The position numbers and the translations under genes are program-made. From the NCBI RefSeq assembly GCF_003075045.1, contig NZ_QCZD01000002.1, forward strand, positions 496,001-560,000: a stretch of DNA of 64,000 bases, in the 5' to 3' direction. The notes beneath the pieces were generated by a model. The model was not told the DNA's origin. It saw only the letters and a list, made by a program, of their open reading frames with translations, and searched no databases. The stretch is from Maribacter litoralis (lineage in GTDB: Bacteria > Bacteroidota > Bacteroidia > Flavobacteriales > Flavobacteriaceae). Below, piece after piece: positions 35,643 to 44,749 of the stretch (position 1 is its first letter; each line of letters starts with the position of its first letter).

Positions 35643-36632
35643 ATGGTAAAAAAAAGACGCAATTTTACAGATGTACAGATTGTAGACTTATGTAAGTCGA
35701 AAGAAATCTCATATAGTGAAATTGCCGATTGCGTTGAGATAGGGCAAGACCATGATATTGACCATAGGGTATACAGCATAAAAGAGCAATTTGGTCAAGG
35801 TAGTATTGATGAAATTCAATTTGAAGATGTTAGTATTACTACACTGTTCTTAAGGCTGCATTCAGATATAGTTTTAAAACAAAAGCTGACAATAGATTTT
35901 GTGCAACTCACTTTTTTAATTGAAGGGGAGCGAGTAATATCTGTCGCCGATTGTGACGATATTTTCTTAACGAGCGGCGATTCGTATATGGCTAATATTA
36001 AATCGTTCAATGGTACTTCTAAAATAGCCGGAAATAAAACTTATAAAGAAATCAAAATAAGATTGTCTGCCGCATTCTTAAAGAAACATGGCTTTTTCAA
36101 TGATATTAAGTTAAAAGAACTTATTGATGATAATTTAATAGTTCCCATTTCAAATGAAATGAGGAGTATTTTAGAATCTTTTGATAAATTGAATTTTGAA
36201 GGTACAGCTAGACTAATTTATTTAAAAGCGAAGGTTTTTGAAATGTTGGCCATACAAGTTTCTAATTACAAAAAAGAGCATTTTAAAAACAACTCCATTC
36301 AAAGTAGTCAAAGGGTAAAGAAACTTTTATGTGTTCAGAAAAAAATCGATCAACATTTAGAAATTAATTTTTCGGTTGCAGAATTGTCTAAAGAGGTCGG
36401 TATGAACAAGACGGTATTGAATAGGGAATTTTTACGGGTTTTTGGGCAAACGGTTCATGAGTATAGTATCAATCAAAAAATAGAAAAGGCTAAATTATTA
36501 TTGGTGAATACAGATTTACCTATTTATGAAATAGCGGAACAGATTGGTTATAAGAATGCGACCCATTTTTCTGCAGCTTTTAAGCGACAAGAGGGTACTA
36601 GCCCTAAAAAATATAAAACATCGGTGTTATAA
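35643..36632 (+). CDS. AraC-family transcriptional regulator
   Basis: The 329-residue protein has two helix-turn-helix motifs at its C-terminus (FSVAELSKEVGMNKTVLNREF and LPIYEIAEQIGYKNATHFSAAFKR) typical of AraC/PchR proteins. The N-terminal 220 residues show no named domain but could bind a siderophore, as PchR does with ferri-pyochelin. It is divergent from the siderophore-receptor operon, with 80 bases between, which fits an activator of that operon that also responds to iron. The ligand assignment is inferred. Confidence 0.87.
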   Translation: MVKKRRNFTDVQIVDLCKSKEISYSEIADCVEIGQDHDIDHRVYSIKEQFGQGSIDEIQFEDVSITTLFLRLHSDIVLKQKLTIDFVQLTFLIEGERVISVADCDDIFLTSGDSYMANIKSFNGTSKIAGNKTYKEIKIRLSAAFLKKHGFFNDIKLKELIDDNLIVPISNEMRSILESFDKLNFEGTARLIYLKAKVFEMLAIQVSNYKKEHFKNNSIQSSQRVKKLLCVQKKIDQHLEINFSVAELSKEVGMNKTVLNREFLRVFGQTVHEYSINQKIEKAKLLLVNTDLPIYEIAEQIGYKNATHFSAAFKRQEGTSPKKYKTSVL

Positions 36633-36652
36633 AAAGTACAGCACTAAAACCG

Positions 36653-37555
36653 TTAATTGATCAACGAAACACCAATGCCTAACGTAGTTTGTCTGTGGTT
36701 ATAGTCAATTAAAGTCTCTCCATAACCATCAAAGAATTGTACATGCCCATTAAAGTTTTTATGTATTGGAAAAGACCAGTTCAATTGTAAGCTGCCCCTG
36801 CTTTTATCTCCTAAGTTTAGTGAGTGTCGGGCGATGGCTCTAAAGCGTTGTCTGCCCCAATCATACGTAATATCGGCTTCACCACGCCCTATGTAATCAG
36901 ATATGTTTTCGTTATCGTCTATTTTACTGCCTATACGTAACCAAGGTTTAAGCATTACTTGCCAGTTGCCTTTTTCAAAACCGGCGTGTAAAGCAATACG
37001 GTTCCAACTTCGGGATATGGGATCTGACTGTCCGTTAGATTCATGTATTATTGATAGACCAACCATTTTTGCATCAAACCCTAGAATAGGAAATTTAATA
37101 GGGAAATTGGCAATAATTTCTGGCTTGTAATTGAGTTCACGAAAAGGTCTTGATCGCTCGGTATTATAAATTTGCCAATAGGCAGTTTGTGAGTAACCCA
37201 TCCAAAGGTCCATATGTCCGCCTAACATATTGTGGAAAATCTTTGTTTTTAAACTGATCTGAAATTTTGCCTCCACAGCATTTAAACTGTTGGGTTCGTC
37301 TAAGACTTTATCTGAATTTTCGGCTACTGGAAACTCGTTTGGGTTGGTGGAGTATTTGGCTAAGGTCATATAAATGGGCTTGTAAGAGGTAAGTATAAAG
37401 TTACCACGATGGTGCTCATCATCAAGTTCCCATAATTCGGTTAAGCTTTTACTATTGTTAAAATACCAATTGTCATCTTCACTATCTTGTGATAAACAAA
37501 TAGTACAAGCAAAAAATAACAATGCGGATAGTATTGAAGTTGTTTTTGTATTCAT
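36653..37555 (-). CDS. pldA: Outer-membrane phospholipase A1
   Basis: This 300-residue enzyme has a signal peptide (about 1-21, ending ICLSQ) and the active-site signature SIIHESNGQSDPISRSWNRI, which matches the E. coli PldA segment containing catalytic H and S plus the supporting N; here H171 and S173 would be the pair. The barrel strands follow, ending in a typical aromatic-rich closing segment. It hydrolyses acyl chains of phospholipids in the outer leaflet and is normally activated when membrane asymmetry is lost. ATG at 37555 is used, since the frame to 37600 lacks family similarity and would spoil the signal peptide. Confidence 0.92.
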   Translation of the reverse strand: MNTKTTSILSALLFFACTICLSQDSEDDNWYFNNSKSLTELWELDDEHHRGNFILTSYKPIYMTLAKYSTNPNEFPVAENSDKVLDEPNSLNAVEAKFQISLKTKIFHNMLGGHMDLWMGYSQTAYWQIYNTERSRPFRELNYKPEIIANFPIKFPILGFDAKMVGLSIIHESNGQSDPISRSWNRIALHAGFEKGNWQVMLKPWLRIGSKIDDNENISDYIGRGEADITYDWGRQRFRAIARHSLNLGDKSRGSLQLNWSFPIHKNFNGHVQFFDGYGETLIDYNHRQTTLGIGVSLIN

Positions 37556-37640
37556 GATGAATTTTAATGTGGCAAAATTATATATTTGATTAGAAATCAT
37601 AGTCGTAATTGTGCGATATCTTAATGCAATTGAAATAGAT

Positions 37641-38021
37641 ATGAACCCTGCAGAGAACTACATTTTTAATCAACCGGAACCATACAAAGGTATATTAATG
37701 CATTTGCAAATGATGATCGAAACAACCTTGCCAGACGTTGAAATGAAATTTAAATGGAATATTCCGTGTTTCTACATTGGCAAATCGCCCATTTGTTATT
37801 TAAATGCCAATCATAAAAAGAAGTTCGTGGATATTGCTTTTTGGAATTCTGCCCACCTTACAAAACATTTGAACGTACTAATTTCTGAAAATAGAAAAGT
37901 AATACGTTCATTACGTTATAGTACACTTGAAAGTATTGATAACGATATTCTAATTGATGTATTAAAAGATGCTTATTCCGTTCGTAAAAATGGGTTTTAT
38001 AAGCAGAAAGATTTAAATTAA
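37641..38021 (+). CDS. DUF1801 domain protein
   Basis: The 126-residue protein contains the YdhG-like/DUF1801 fold: HLQMMIETTLPDVEMKFKW, a short FYIGKSPICYLN and FVDIAFWNSAHLTKHLNVL. The family's role is not established (some members are linked to DNA- or nucleotide-related stress). ATG at 37641 is preferred over the GTG at 37611. It ends in a four-base overlap with the convergent kdsA gene. Confidence 0.78.
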   Translation: MNPAENYIFNQPEPYKGILMHLQMMIETTLPDVEMKFKWNIPCFYIGKSPICYLNANHKKKFVDIAFWNSAHLTKHLNVLISENRKVIRSLRYSTLESIDNDILIDVLKDAYSVRKNGFYKQKDLN

Positions 38022-38836
38022 AATTGATTCACCACAGCTCTCAACGCTACTAAATCTGTCAATAGTTTTTTCATTAATCCTAAATCCAGCATGTTGGCTC
38101 CATCACTCTTTGCATTGGCACAATCAAAATGAGTTTCTATAAAAAGTCCGTCAACTCCTGCTGCAACACCTGCACGTGCCATAGTACCGATCATTGCTGG
38201 TCTACCACCTGTAACACCGGAAGTTTGATTAGGCTGTTGTAACGAATGCGTTACATCCAAAACCACAGGGGCATATTGTTTCATAGTGGGTACACCTCTA
38301 AAATCTACAATCATATCTTGGTAACCGAACATGGTGCCACGATCAGTAATAATAGCTTGCTCGTTACCCGTTTCAGTAACTTTGTTTACGGCATGCTTCA
38401 TACTCTCGGGACTCATAAATTGCCCTTTCTTTATGTTGACTGTTTTTCCTGTTTCAGCAGCGGCAACAACTAAATCTGTCTGGCGGGCCAAAAATGCAGG
38501 AATCTGTAATACATCTACATATTCTGCAGCCATAGCAGCATCTTGCTCTGTGTGTATATCGGTAACCGTAGGTACTTTAAAAGTTTCAGAAACCTTACGT
38601 AGAATCTTCAATGCTTTTTCATCGCCTATCCCGGTAAAGGAATCCAATCTGCTTCGATTTGCTTTTTTGAAACTTCCTTTGAATACATAAGGAATTTTAA
38701 GCTCGTCGGTTATGGTCACAATATGTTCTGCAATGCGTAAGGCCATATCTTCACCTTCAATGGCACAAGGTCCTGAAAGAAGGAAAAAATTATTACTGTC
38801 CGTATGTTTTATTTGGGGTATAAGAGATAGGTTCAT
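38018..38836 (-). CDS. kdsA: 3-deoxy-D-manno-octulosonate-8-phosphate synthase
   Basis: The 272-residue enzyme condenses phosphoenolpyruvate with arabinose-5-phosphate to make KDO-8-phosphate, the first committed step of the lipopolysaccharide inner-core sugar. Diagnostic segments are FFLLSGPCAIEG, VFKGSFKKANRSRLDSFTG, VDVLQIPAFLARQTDLVVA, IITDRGTMFGYQDMIVDFR and GLFIETHFDCANAKSDG. ATG at 38836 is supported by a TATCTTTG box just upstream that would lie inside a longer version starting at 38857. It overlaps the convergent DUF1801 gene by four bases. Confidence 0.95.
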   Translation of the reverse strand: MNLSLIPQIKHTDSNNFFLLSGPCAIEGEDMALRIAEHIVTITDELKIPYVFKGSFKKANRSRLDSFTGIGDEKALKILRKVSETFKVPTVTDIHTEQDAAMAAEYVDVLQIPAFLARQTDLVVAAAETGKTVNIKKGQFMSPESMKHAVNKVTETGNEQAIITDRGTMFGYQDMIVDFRGVPTMKQYAPVVLDVTHSLQQPNQTSGVTGGRPAMIGTMARAGVAAGVDGLFIETHFDCANAKSDGANMLDLGLMKKLLTDLVALRAVVNQF

Positions 38837-38854
38837 TCGTCGAATATTTTTAAA

Positions 38855-38862
38855 CAAAGATA
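38855..38862 (-). promoter_or_regulatory. -7 promoter box of kdsA
   Basis: On the minus strand the sequence is TATCTTTG, an exact TAnnTTTG. It lies 19 bases before the kdsA ATG, giving a leader of about a dozen bases, and helps decide that start. A -33 TTTG was not clearly found. Confidence 0.6.
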
Positions 38863-38919
38863 CTATTTTAAGAAGCTTACTGTTCTATTAGGATAAGATT
38901 GTCGAAATCACATATAGGA

Positions 38920-39486
38920 ATGAAAATTAAACAGTTTCTAATTTTAATATCGCTTGTTCTTCTAACGGGCAAAGCCCATGCTCAATTTGGTAAAAATTGC
39001 GAGTTAAGGCAGGTAAAGATCAATCTTATAAATCCTGGTTTAGAATATGAAATGGCATTGGGTGCCAATACCACTTTTGATATTAAAGCAGGTATTCAAG
39101 TTGCTTTGGATCCTCTGTTGCCAGACGTATATCATGAATTGGGCGTTTTTCCTGCGGTTGCCGCACAGTACCGGTATTACTACAATTTTGAAAAACGACA
39201 GCGCAATAGAAGACAGATCTATGGTAACTCTGCTAATTACATAGCTCCCGCGGCAGCTGTGTTTTTTCCTGGCCCTAGAACTATAGAAAATGAAAATGTA
39301 AAAGGAGCCTTCGGTTATGCCGGTTTGGTAACCGGTTTACAGCGCAGTTATGATTCTGGATTCAACTTTTCGGTAGATGTAGGTGCGGCTTATTATGCTG
39401 GACAGTTTGAAGGCGGTATTTATCCAGTGGCCAACTTAAGTATTGGTTTTATCATTAGTGAAAAACGCTGGTGCGTAGGTCGTTAA
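38920..39486 (+). CDS. Small outer-membrane protein, paralogue 1 of 3 in tandem
   Basis: The 188-residue product has a signal peptide ending GKAHAQ. The mature part starts with the pattern LINPGLEYEMALGANTTFD and carries the block YRYYYNFEKRQRNRRQIYGN followed by SANYIAPAA, then barrel strands ending SIGFIISEKRW. The block recurs in the two genes that follow and in the gene at 18722. A barrel channel or adhesin is possible; no ligand is known. ATG at 38920 is chosen over TTG at 38899. It lies 84 bases from the kdsA start and is divergent from it. Confidence 0.76.
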   Translation: MKIKQFLILISLVLLTGKAHAQFGKNCELRQVKINLINPGLEYEMALGANTTFDIKAGIQVALDPLLPDVYHELGVFPAVAAQYRYYYNFEKRQRNRRQIYGNSANYIAPAAAVFFPGPRTIENENVKGAFGYAGLVTGLQRSYDSGFNFSVDVGAAYYAGQFEGGIYPVANLSIGFIISEKRWCVGR

Positions 39487-39575
39487 CTACGTAAGTATTT
39501 TCTTAATATTTCTTTAAATCAAGTGATTACTTTTTTTAAATCATGTAGTTTTAGTTGCAACATCAATCAATCTAC

Positions 39576-40157
39576 ATGAAAAAAATTACACTTATTCTTC
39601 TGTTTTTATCGGTTACAACACAAGCTCAGATTAGGGATTTTTCTGAAAAAGGTAACGGACTCATTAATCTAGAAAGGCATCAATTTACCATCAACTTATT
39701 GGGTCCTGGTATTCGATATGAGTTGGGTCTTTTTAAAAACGTTAGTGCATCCACTAGTTTTACTCCGGCTTTTGCTAGATATCAAGAAGGCTATACTTTG
39801 GGTTATGCATGGCATACCAGAATTAGATATTACCATAATTTTCAAGAGCGATTAGATATCAATAAAAATGTGGTTGGTAACTCTGCAAATTACATTGGTC
39901 CTGCCCGTAGTGTATTTTGGGAACCTGTACAGTTTACCGATAATATCACTGACGGAAGTAGTGATTATGATTTTGCTTTCTATGGCGCAGTATACGGTAT
40001 ACAACGTACCAATAGAAAAGGCTTTAATATAAATGCAGAGGTAGGGTACGGTTATTTTGATGGAAACGGCGTAGATAATGGGCATGGTTTCATGGTAAAT
40101 TTCACTTTCGGTTGGGTGGCTACAAAACGAAAACCTAGGAAACCTACGTTCGATTAA
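39576..40157 (+). CDS. Small outer-membrane protein, paralogue 2 of 3 in tandem
   Basis: The 193-residue protein has a signal peptide ending TTQAQ and then INLLGPGIRYELGLFKNVS, RIRYYHNFQERLDINKNVVG followed by NSANYIGPAR, and a closing strand FTFGWVATKRK. It aligns along its length with the neighbours on both sides, so the three arose by tandem duplication. ATG at 39576 is chosen over TTG at 39555. Separate intergenic spacing (about 90 and 47 bases) suggests that they may have their own promoters. Confidence 0.76.
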   Translation: MKKITLILLFLSVTTQAQIRDFSEKGNGLINLERHQFTINLLGPGIRYELGLFKNVSASTSFTPAFARYQEGYTLGYAWHTRIRYYHNFQERLDINKNVVGNSANYIGPARSVFWEPVQFTDNITDGSSDYDFAFYGAVYGIQRTNRKGFNINAEVGYGYFDGNGVDNGHGFMVNFTFGWVATKRKPRKPTFD

Positions 40158-40204
40158 ACTGGTCTGATATTTGATATACTTCGCATAATCAAACCAAAAC
40201 AATC

Positions 40205-40750
40205 ATGAAAAAAATTATTTTCTTAACGGCATTTCTTATGTCCGCTGTTTGTGTAATCGCTCAGTCGAATAAACAAGTGGAAGACGGACTCTTCAAAATT
40301 AATTTACTAGCACCGGGTGTATCTTATGAAGTAGGGGTCGCAGATAAAACTACCTTGAATTTTGAGGCGTTTTTAGGTTTTGCACTTAATGGAGGGTCAG
40401 ATAGGGAAACCAGTTTTGGTCTTTACCCTGGTCTTGAGGCGGATCTTAGGCAATATATTAATTTTAATAGAAGATTACAGAAAGGAAAGAACATATCGGG
40501 CAATACCGGTAATTACGTTGCATTTTTAAATCAGCTTCAATTTGGAACGCCAATTATAGGTGATTTGGAATATGCTTCTGACTACTTTTATAATGCGGCG
40601 ATCGTTTATGGTATGCAGCGTACGTACGAAAAGGGATTTTATTGGGGGTTGGCTTTTGGTCCAAGTGTTTTTGCCGATGAGTTTTATGTAGATGCGGGCA
40701 TTTTAATTGATATAAGACTAGGTTGGGTGATCGGTGGTAGAAAAAAGTAG
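40205..40750 (+). CDS. Small outer-membrane protein, paralogue 3 of 3 in tandem
   Basis: The 181-residue product has a signal peptide ending CVIAQ, then INLLAPGVSYEVGVADKTT, LRQYINFNRRLQKGKNISGN followed by TGNYVAFLNQ, and a last strand LIDIRLGWVIGGRKK. The length and order of blocks are those of the two preceding genes. The family block Y-x-NF-x2-R with the following G-N-[ST]-[AG]-N-Y is conserved even though strand sequences differ. Function unknown. Confidence 0.76.
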   Translation: MKKIIFLTAFLMSAVCVIAQSNKQVEDGLFKINLLAPGVSYEVGVADKTTLNFEAFLGFALNGGSDRETSFGLYPGLEADLRQYINFNRRLQKGKNISGNTGNYVAFLNQLQFGTPIIGDLEYASDYFYNAAIVYGMQRTYEKGFYWGLAFGPSVFADEFYVDAGILIDIRLGWVIGGRKK

Positions 40751-40827
40751 TCTAATCTTATAGAACTATCTCAAAATCAATAAGATAAAAATAACATAAG
40801 TTTAAGTGTGGCTATTATTATTTAAAG

Positions 40828-40835
40828 TATCTTTG
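40828..40835 (+). promoter_or_regulatory. -7 promoter box of typA
   Basis: TATCTTTG, an exact TAnnTTTG, lies 21 bases before the ATG, a common leader length in this phylum. The -33 element is less clear. Confidence 0.6.
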
Positions 40836-40856
40836 CACGCTTAAATAAGACCTTTT

Positions 40857-42659
40857 ATGTCCACTACTACAAAAAATATTGCGATCATTGCGCACGTTGA
40901 CCACGGTAAAACGACCTTGGTAGACAAAATAATGTACCACTGTAGCTTGTTTCGTGAAAACGAAAATACAGGTGATTTAATTTTGGATAATAACGACTTG
41001 GAAAGAGAACGTGGTATTACCATTACTTCTAAGAACGTTTCCGTTATATATAAGGACACGAAAATAAATATAATCGATACTCCTGGTCACGCCGATTTTG
41101 GTGGTGAAGTTGAGCGTGTATTGAATATGGCAGATGGTGTTTTGTTGTTGGTAGATGCTTTCGAGGGTCCTATGCCACAAACACGTTTTGTATTGCAAAA
41201 AGCAATCGACCTTGGTTTAAAACCTTGTTTGGTGATCAATAAAGTAGATAAAGAAAACTGTACTCCAGAAGAGGTACATGAAAAAGTTTTCGATTTGATG
41301 TTCGAACTAGGTGCCGAAGAGTGGCAGTTAGATTTCCCTACAGTATACGGTTCTGCAAAGAACAACTGGATGAGTACCGATTGGCAAAATGAAACTGAAA
41401 ACATTGAGCCTTTATTGGATATGGTTATTGAGCATATTCCAACTTTTGAACCAAAAGAAGGAAATACTCAAATGTTGATTACTTCTTTAGATTTCTCCTC
41501 ATTTACAGGTAGAATTGCTATCGGTAGATTACAAAGAGGAACATTGAAAGAAAATCAGCAAATTTCTTTGGTAAAACGCGATGGTTCTATCGTAAAATCC
41601 AAAATAAAGGAATTATACGTTTTTGAAGGTCTTGGTCGTAAGAAAGTAGAAGAGGTTGAAACGGGTGATATTTGTGCTTTGGTTGGTGTTGAAGGTTTTG
41701 AAATTGGTGATACCGTTGCCGATATTGAAAATCCAGAAGCTTTGAAAACTATTGCTATTGACGAACCTACAATGAGCATGTTGTTTACCATTAACGATAG
41801 TCCGTTCTTTGGTAAAGATGGTAAATTCGTTACTTCTCGTCATATCAACGATAGACTTCAAAAGGAATTGGAAAAGAACTTGGCGTTACGTGTAAACGAA
41901 ACCGATAGTGCAGATAAATTTTTAGTATTCGGTCGTGGTGTATTGCACCTTTCAGTTTTAATTGAAACAATGCGTCGTGAAGGATACGAATTACAAATTG
42001 GTCAGCCACAAGTTATCATCAAAGAAATCGATGGTGTTAAATGTGAGCCTGTTGAGGCATTGACGATAGATTTACCAGAAGCTGTTTCAGGTAAAGCTGT
42101 TGAAATGGTTTCTATGCGTAAAGGTGAAATGACCAGTATGGAGGCTAAAGGTGAGCGTATGGTTTGCGAGTTTATAATTCCTTCTAGAGGTATTATTGGT
42201 CTTCGTAACCAATTGTTGACCGCTACTGCTGGCGAGGCTATTATGGCACACCGTTTCTTGGAGTACCAACCGATGAAGGGAGATATTCCACAAAGACAAA
42301 ATGGTTCTTTGGTTTCTATGGAAACAGGAAAAGCGATTCCTTATTCTATTGATAAATTACAAGATAGAGGTAAGTTCTTTGTTGATCCAGGTGAAGATAT
42401 TTACGAAGGTCAGGTAATTGGTGAAAACTCTCGTGGAGATGATATGACCGTGAATATTACTAAAACCAAAAAATTATCTAACGTACGTTCTTCTGGTGCA
42501 GATGATAAAGCTAAAATTGTTCCTGCAATTAAGTTTTCATTAGAAGAGGCATTGGAATATATTCAGAAAGATGAGTATGTTGAGGTTACTCCTAAGTTTT
42601 TACGTCTTCGTAAAATCTACTTAACCGAGAATGACCGTAAGCGTAACAAGATAGCATAA
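40857..42659 (+). CDS. typA: Translational GTPase TypA/BipA
   Basis: The 600-residue GTPase has G1 AHVDHGKTT (11-19), a switch segment ERERGITI, G3 DTPGHADFGGEV, G4 NKVDKEN, then EF-Tu-like domain 2, an EF-G-like domain V (PAVSGKAVEMVSMRKGEM) and the C-terminal BipA-specific domain (VRSSGADDKAKIVPA, FLRLRKIYL). It binds ribosomes near the A site and supports 50S assembly and stress adaptation, often at low temperature. It is a single-gene unit with its own promoter and a strong terminator. Confidence 0.97.
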   Translation: MSTTTKNIAIIAHVDHGKTTLVDKIMYHCSLFRENENTGDLILDNNDLERERGITITSKNVSVIYKDTKINIIDTPGHADFGGEVERVLNMADGVLLLVDAFEGPMPQTRFVLQKAIDLGLKPCLVINKVDKENCTPEEVHEKVFDLMFELGAEEWQLDFPTVYGSAKNNWMSTDWQNETENIEPLLDMVIEHIPTFEPKEGNTQMLITSLDFSSFTGRIAIGRLQRGTLKENQQISLVKRDGSIVKSKIKELYVFEGLGRKKVEEVETGDICALVGVEGFEIGDTVADIENPEALKTIAIDEPTMSMLFTINDSPFFGKDGKFVTSRHINDRLQKELEKNLALRVNETDSADKFLVFGRGVLHLSVLIETMRREGYELQIGQPQVIIKEIDGVKCEPVEALTIDLPEAVSGKAVEMVSMRKGEMTSMEAKGERMVCEFIIPSRGIIGLRNQLLTATAGEAIMAHRFLEYQPMKGDIPQRQNGSLVSMETGKAIPYSIDKLQDRGKFFVDPGEDIYEGQVIGENSRGDDMTVNITKTKKLSNVRSSGADDKAKIVPAIKFSLEEALEYIQKDEYVEVTPKFLRLRKIYLTENDRKRNKIA

Positions 42660-42700
42660 GTAAAAGTCTTTTTTAGGCAAAATTTTACTTTACAATGCAA

Positions 42701-42729
42701 AAGCCACCTTTATTAAGGTGGCTTTTTTT
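42701..42729 (+). terminator. Rho-independent terminator of typA
   Basis: AAGCCACCTT (42701-42710) pairs perfectly with AAGGTGGCTT (42715-42724) across a four-base loop, followed by a run of T. Confidence 0.9.
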
Positions 42730-42947
42730 GTTTTTTGTTAATTAGAGAGATTTATTATATAGAATGTTTAGTGCTTACTTAGTTGTTTTGTTGGTGATTA
42801 ACGGCTATTGACTAAGAAAAACGCAAAATTTTAAGATAGATTTTCCTACTTCCTTAATAATGCATTCATCCTGCAATTTTCTTCGTTTGTAGACCAATTT
42901 TTATATAATTTAAAGTGCAATTTAACTCAACTCAAACACTTATTAAT

Positions 42948-43736
42948 ATGCAACTAAAAGGTAAAAATGTACTCATTACCGGGGGTACTCGTGGTATTGG
43001 AAAATGTATGGTTCAACATCTTATTGAAAACGGTGTAACCAACGTAGCCGTAATAGCTCGTGACAAGGGTAATCTTAAGCAGTTATCGGAAGAATTTCCA
43101 GAGGTTAATTTTTTAAGAATTGCAGGTGATGTCGCAAATATTCAGGTGTTGCGCGATGCAGCTGCGCGAATTGAAGATAAATGGGGGCACCTTGATATTT
43201 TGATCAATAATGCTGGTATTGTTGCTGCAGGTCCTTTAGAAGATATACAAGATGAAGACTTGTACGATCAGGTAGCCGTTAACCTTACTGCTGTCATGTT
43301 ATTGACAAAGTATTGTATTCCATTATTGAAGTTTTCTGAAGACGCTTATATCTTGAATATCTCATCGGGACTAGGATTGATCGGTATGCCTTTCTATGCT
43401 GTTTACGGTAGTACGAAAGCGGCAATTCGTCAGTTTTCAGATTCTATGCGACGCGAATTGGCTCCTTTTAAGGTATCGGTTACCTGTGCTTTTCCAACCG
43501 CTACGGATACCGAAATGATGCAGAAATTTAAGGGTAGACAAATGGATGCGCCCGAGTATGTGGCAGAGCGTTCATTAGAAGGTTTATTTAATAAAGAAAT
43601 TCAGGTAATTTTTGGAGGAGAAGAACGACTCAAGGAAAATACCTTGAATTTTGAGGCACCAGAGGAATTGGATAAAAAGGTTGCCGAGAATTATGAGGAA
43701 CGAAAAACCGCCAGTTTAGATCATAAAGCCGTGTGA
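42948..43736 (+). CDS. Short-chain dehydrogenase/reductase
   Basis: The 262-residue enzyme has the cofactor motif TGGTRGIG (11-18), NNAG in LDILINNAGIVAAG, a catalytic serine in NISSGLG and the YxxxK pair in YAVYGSTKAAIRQF. It belongs to the DltE-like/classical SDR group with NAD(P). It lacks a clear substrate. ATG at 42948 begins with the standard MQLKGKNVLITGG, whereas the frame's earlier GTG adds an atypical leader. It precedes a lipoprotein gene by 34 bases and may be co-transcribed with it. Confidence 0.88.
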   Translation: MQLKGKNVLITGGTRGIGKCMVQHLIENGVTNVAVIARDKGNLKQLSEEFPEVNFLRIAGDVANIQVLRDAAARIEDKWGHLDILINNAGIVAAGPLEDIQDEDLYDQVAVNLTAVMLLTKYCIPLLKFSEDAYILNISSGLGLIGMPFYAVYGSTKAAIRQFSDSMRRELAPFKVSVTCAFPTATDTEMMQKFKGRQMDAPEYVAERSLEGLFNKEIQVIFGGEERLKENTLNFEAPEELDKKVAENYEERKTASLDHKAV

Positions 43737-43770
43737 TATTGACTGGGAAATAAACAAACGGCACACAACT

Positions 43771-44670
43771 ATGAAATTATTTTACAAATTATCTTTTTTA
43801 TCAGTATTTGCAGTAGTTATTTCCTGTAAAGAAACTCCTAAATCGGTTAGTGAACCAGCTAAAGAAGTGGTGGCTGAAACGAATGTTATTTCTTATCCGA
43901 ATTCTTGGGTGAATTCACGAGTTGAAAAAACAAAAGAAAGACTAAATGCATCTGAAGCAGGAAAAGTTATTTGGAATGCTATGGAAACCCATGGTGGTTT
44001 AGATACTTGGTTTGCTAACGGTCCTATTTCATTTCGTTTTAATTATCAGCCTTTAAACGGTAAAACGGCAAGAGATAGTTACCAAACGGTAGACACGTGG
44101 AGTAACCGTGCCTTACATACTAGTACAACCGATGAAACTGCAAAATTTGGGTGGACAGGTGAAAAGGCTTGGGTAAAGGCAAAAGACAGTACCGTTTTTG
44201 CTTATGACACCAAATTTTGGGCGCTTACACCATTATGGTTTGTAGGGCATCCGTTTGTTTTAAGTGGCGAAGGGGTAAATCTAGAGCTGCTAGAACCCAC
44301 TACTTTTAAAGACCAAGATTACAATGCGGTAAAAGTAACTTTTGATGCGGGTACAGGTGATGCACCAGACGATTATTATATTCTATATGTAAATAAAGAA
44401 ACAAATAAAATTGCAGTTATGCGTTACATTGTTTCTTACCCAGAGTATTTTAAAGATGGTGGTCATGCTCCGGAAAAATTCACTGAATTTGTTGGTGAGC
44501 AAACCGTAGACGGAATTACCATGCCAGGCGGATTTAAAACGTATTGGACCGTTGATGGTGATCAGCCAGGAGAGTACATTACCAAAATTGATTTTACAGA
44601 TGTCTCTTTTGAGAAAGAATTGCCAAAAGACTTTTTCGATGCTCCTGCAGACGCTAAGATTTTGAACTAA
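43771..44670 (+). CDS. DUF6503-like lipoprotein
   Basis: The 299-residue product has a lipobox in VVISCKETP and a mature beta-rich domain with METHGGLDTWFANGPISF, KTARDSYQTVDTWSN and GGHAPEKFTEF. This is the arrangement of the DUF6503 family of Flavobacteria, likely a lipid- or ligand-binding LolA-like fold, though the role is unproven. It is followed by a bidirectional terminator. I assign the family with moderate confidence. Confidence 0.7.
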   Translation: MKLFYKLSFLSVFAVVISCKETPKSVSEPAKEVVAETNVISYPNSWVNSRVEKTKERLNASEAGKVIWNAMETHGGLDTWFANGPISFRFNYQPLNGKTARDSYQTVDTWSNRALHTSTTDETAKFGWTGEKAWVKAKDSTVFAYDTKFWALTPLWFVGHPFVLSGEGVNLELLEPTTFKDQDYNAVKVTFDAGTGDAPDDYYILYVNKETNKIAVMRYIVSYPEYFKDGGHAPEKFTEFVGEQTVDGITMPGGFKTYWTVDGDQPGEYITKIDFTDVSFEKELPKDFFDAPADAKILN

Positions 44671-44697
44671 TTTGTAGCTGAAATAAAAGCATAAAAA

Positions 44698-44727
44698 ATC
44701 CCAAAGGTATCTTTGGGATTTTTTTTA
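44698..44727. terminator. Bidirectional terminator between convergent genes
   Basis: ATCCCAAAG (44698-44706) pairs with CTTTGGGAT (44711-44719). T-runs follow on both strands, fitting the convergent lipoprotein and ppgK genes. Confidence 0.88.
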
Positions 44728-44749
44728 TGTTATACTGTTATTTTTCTAA

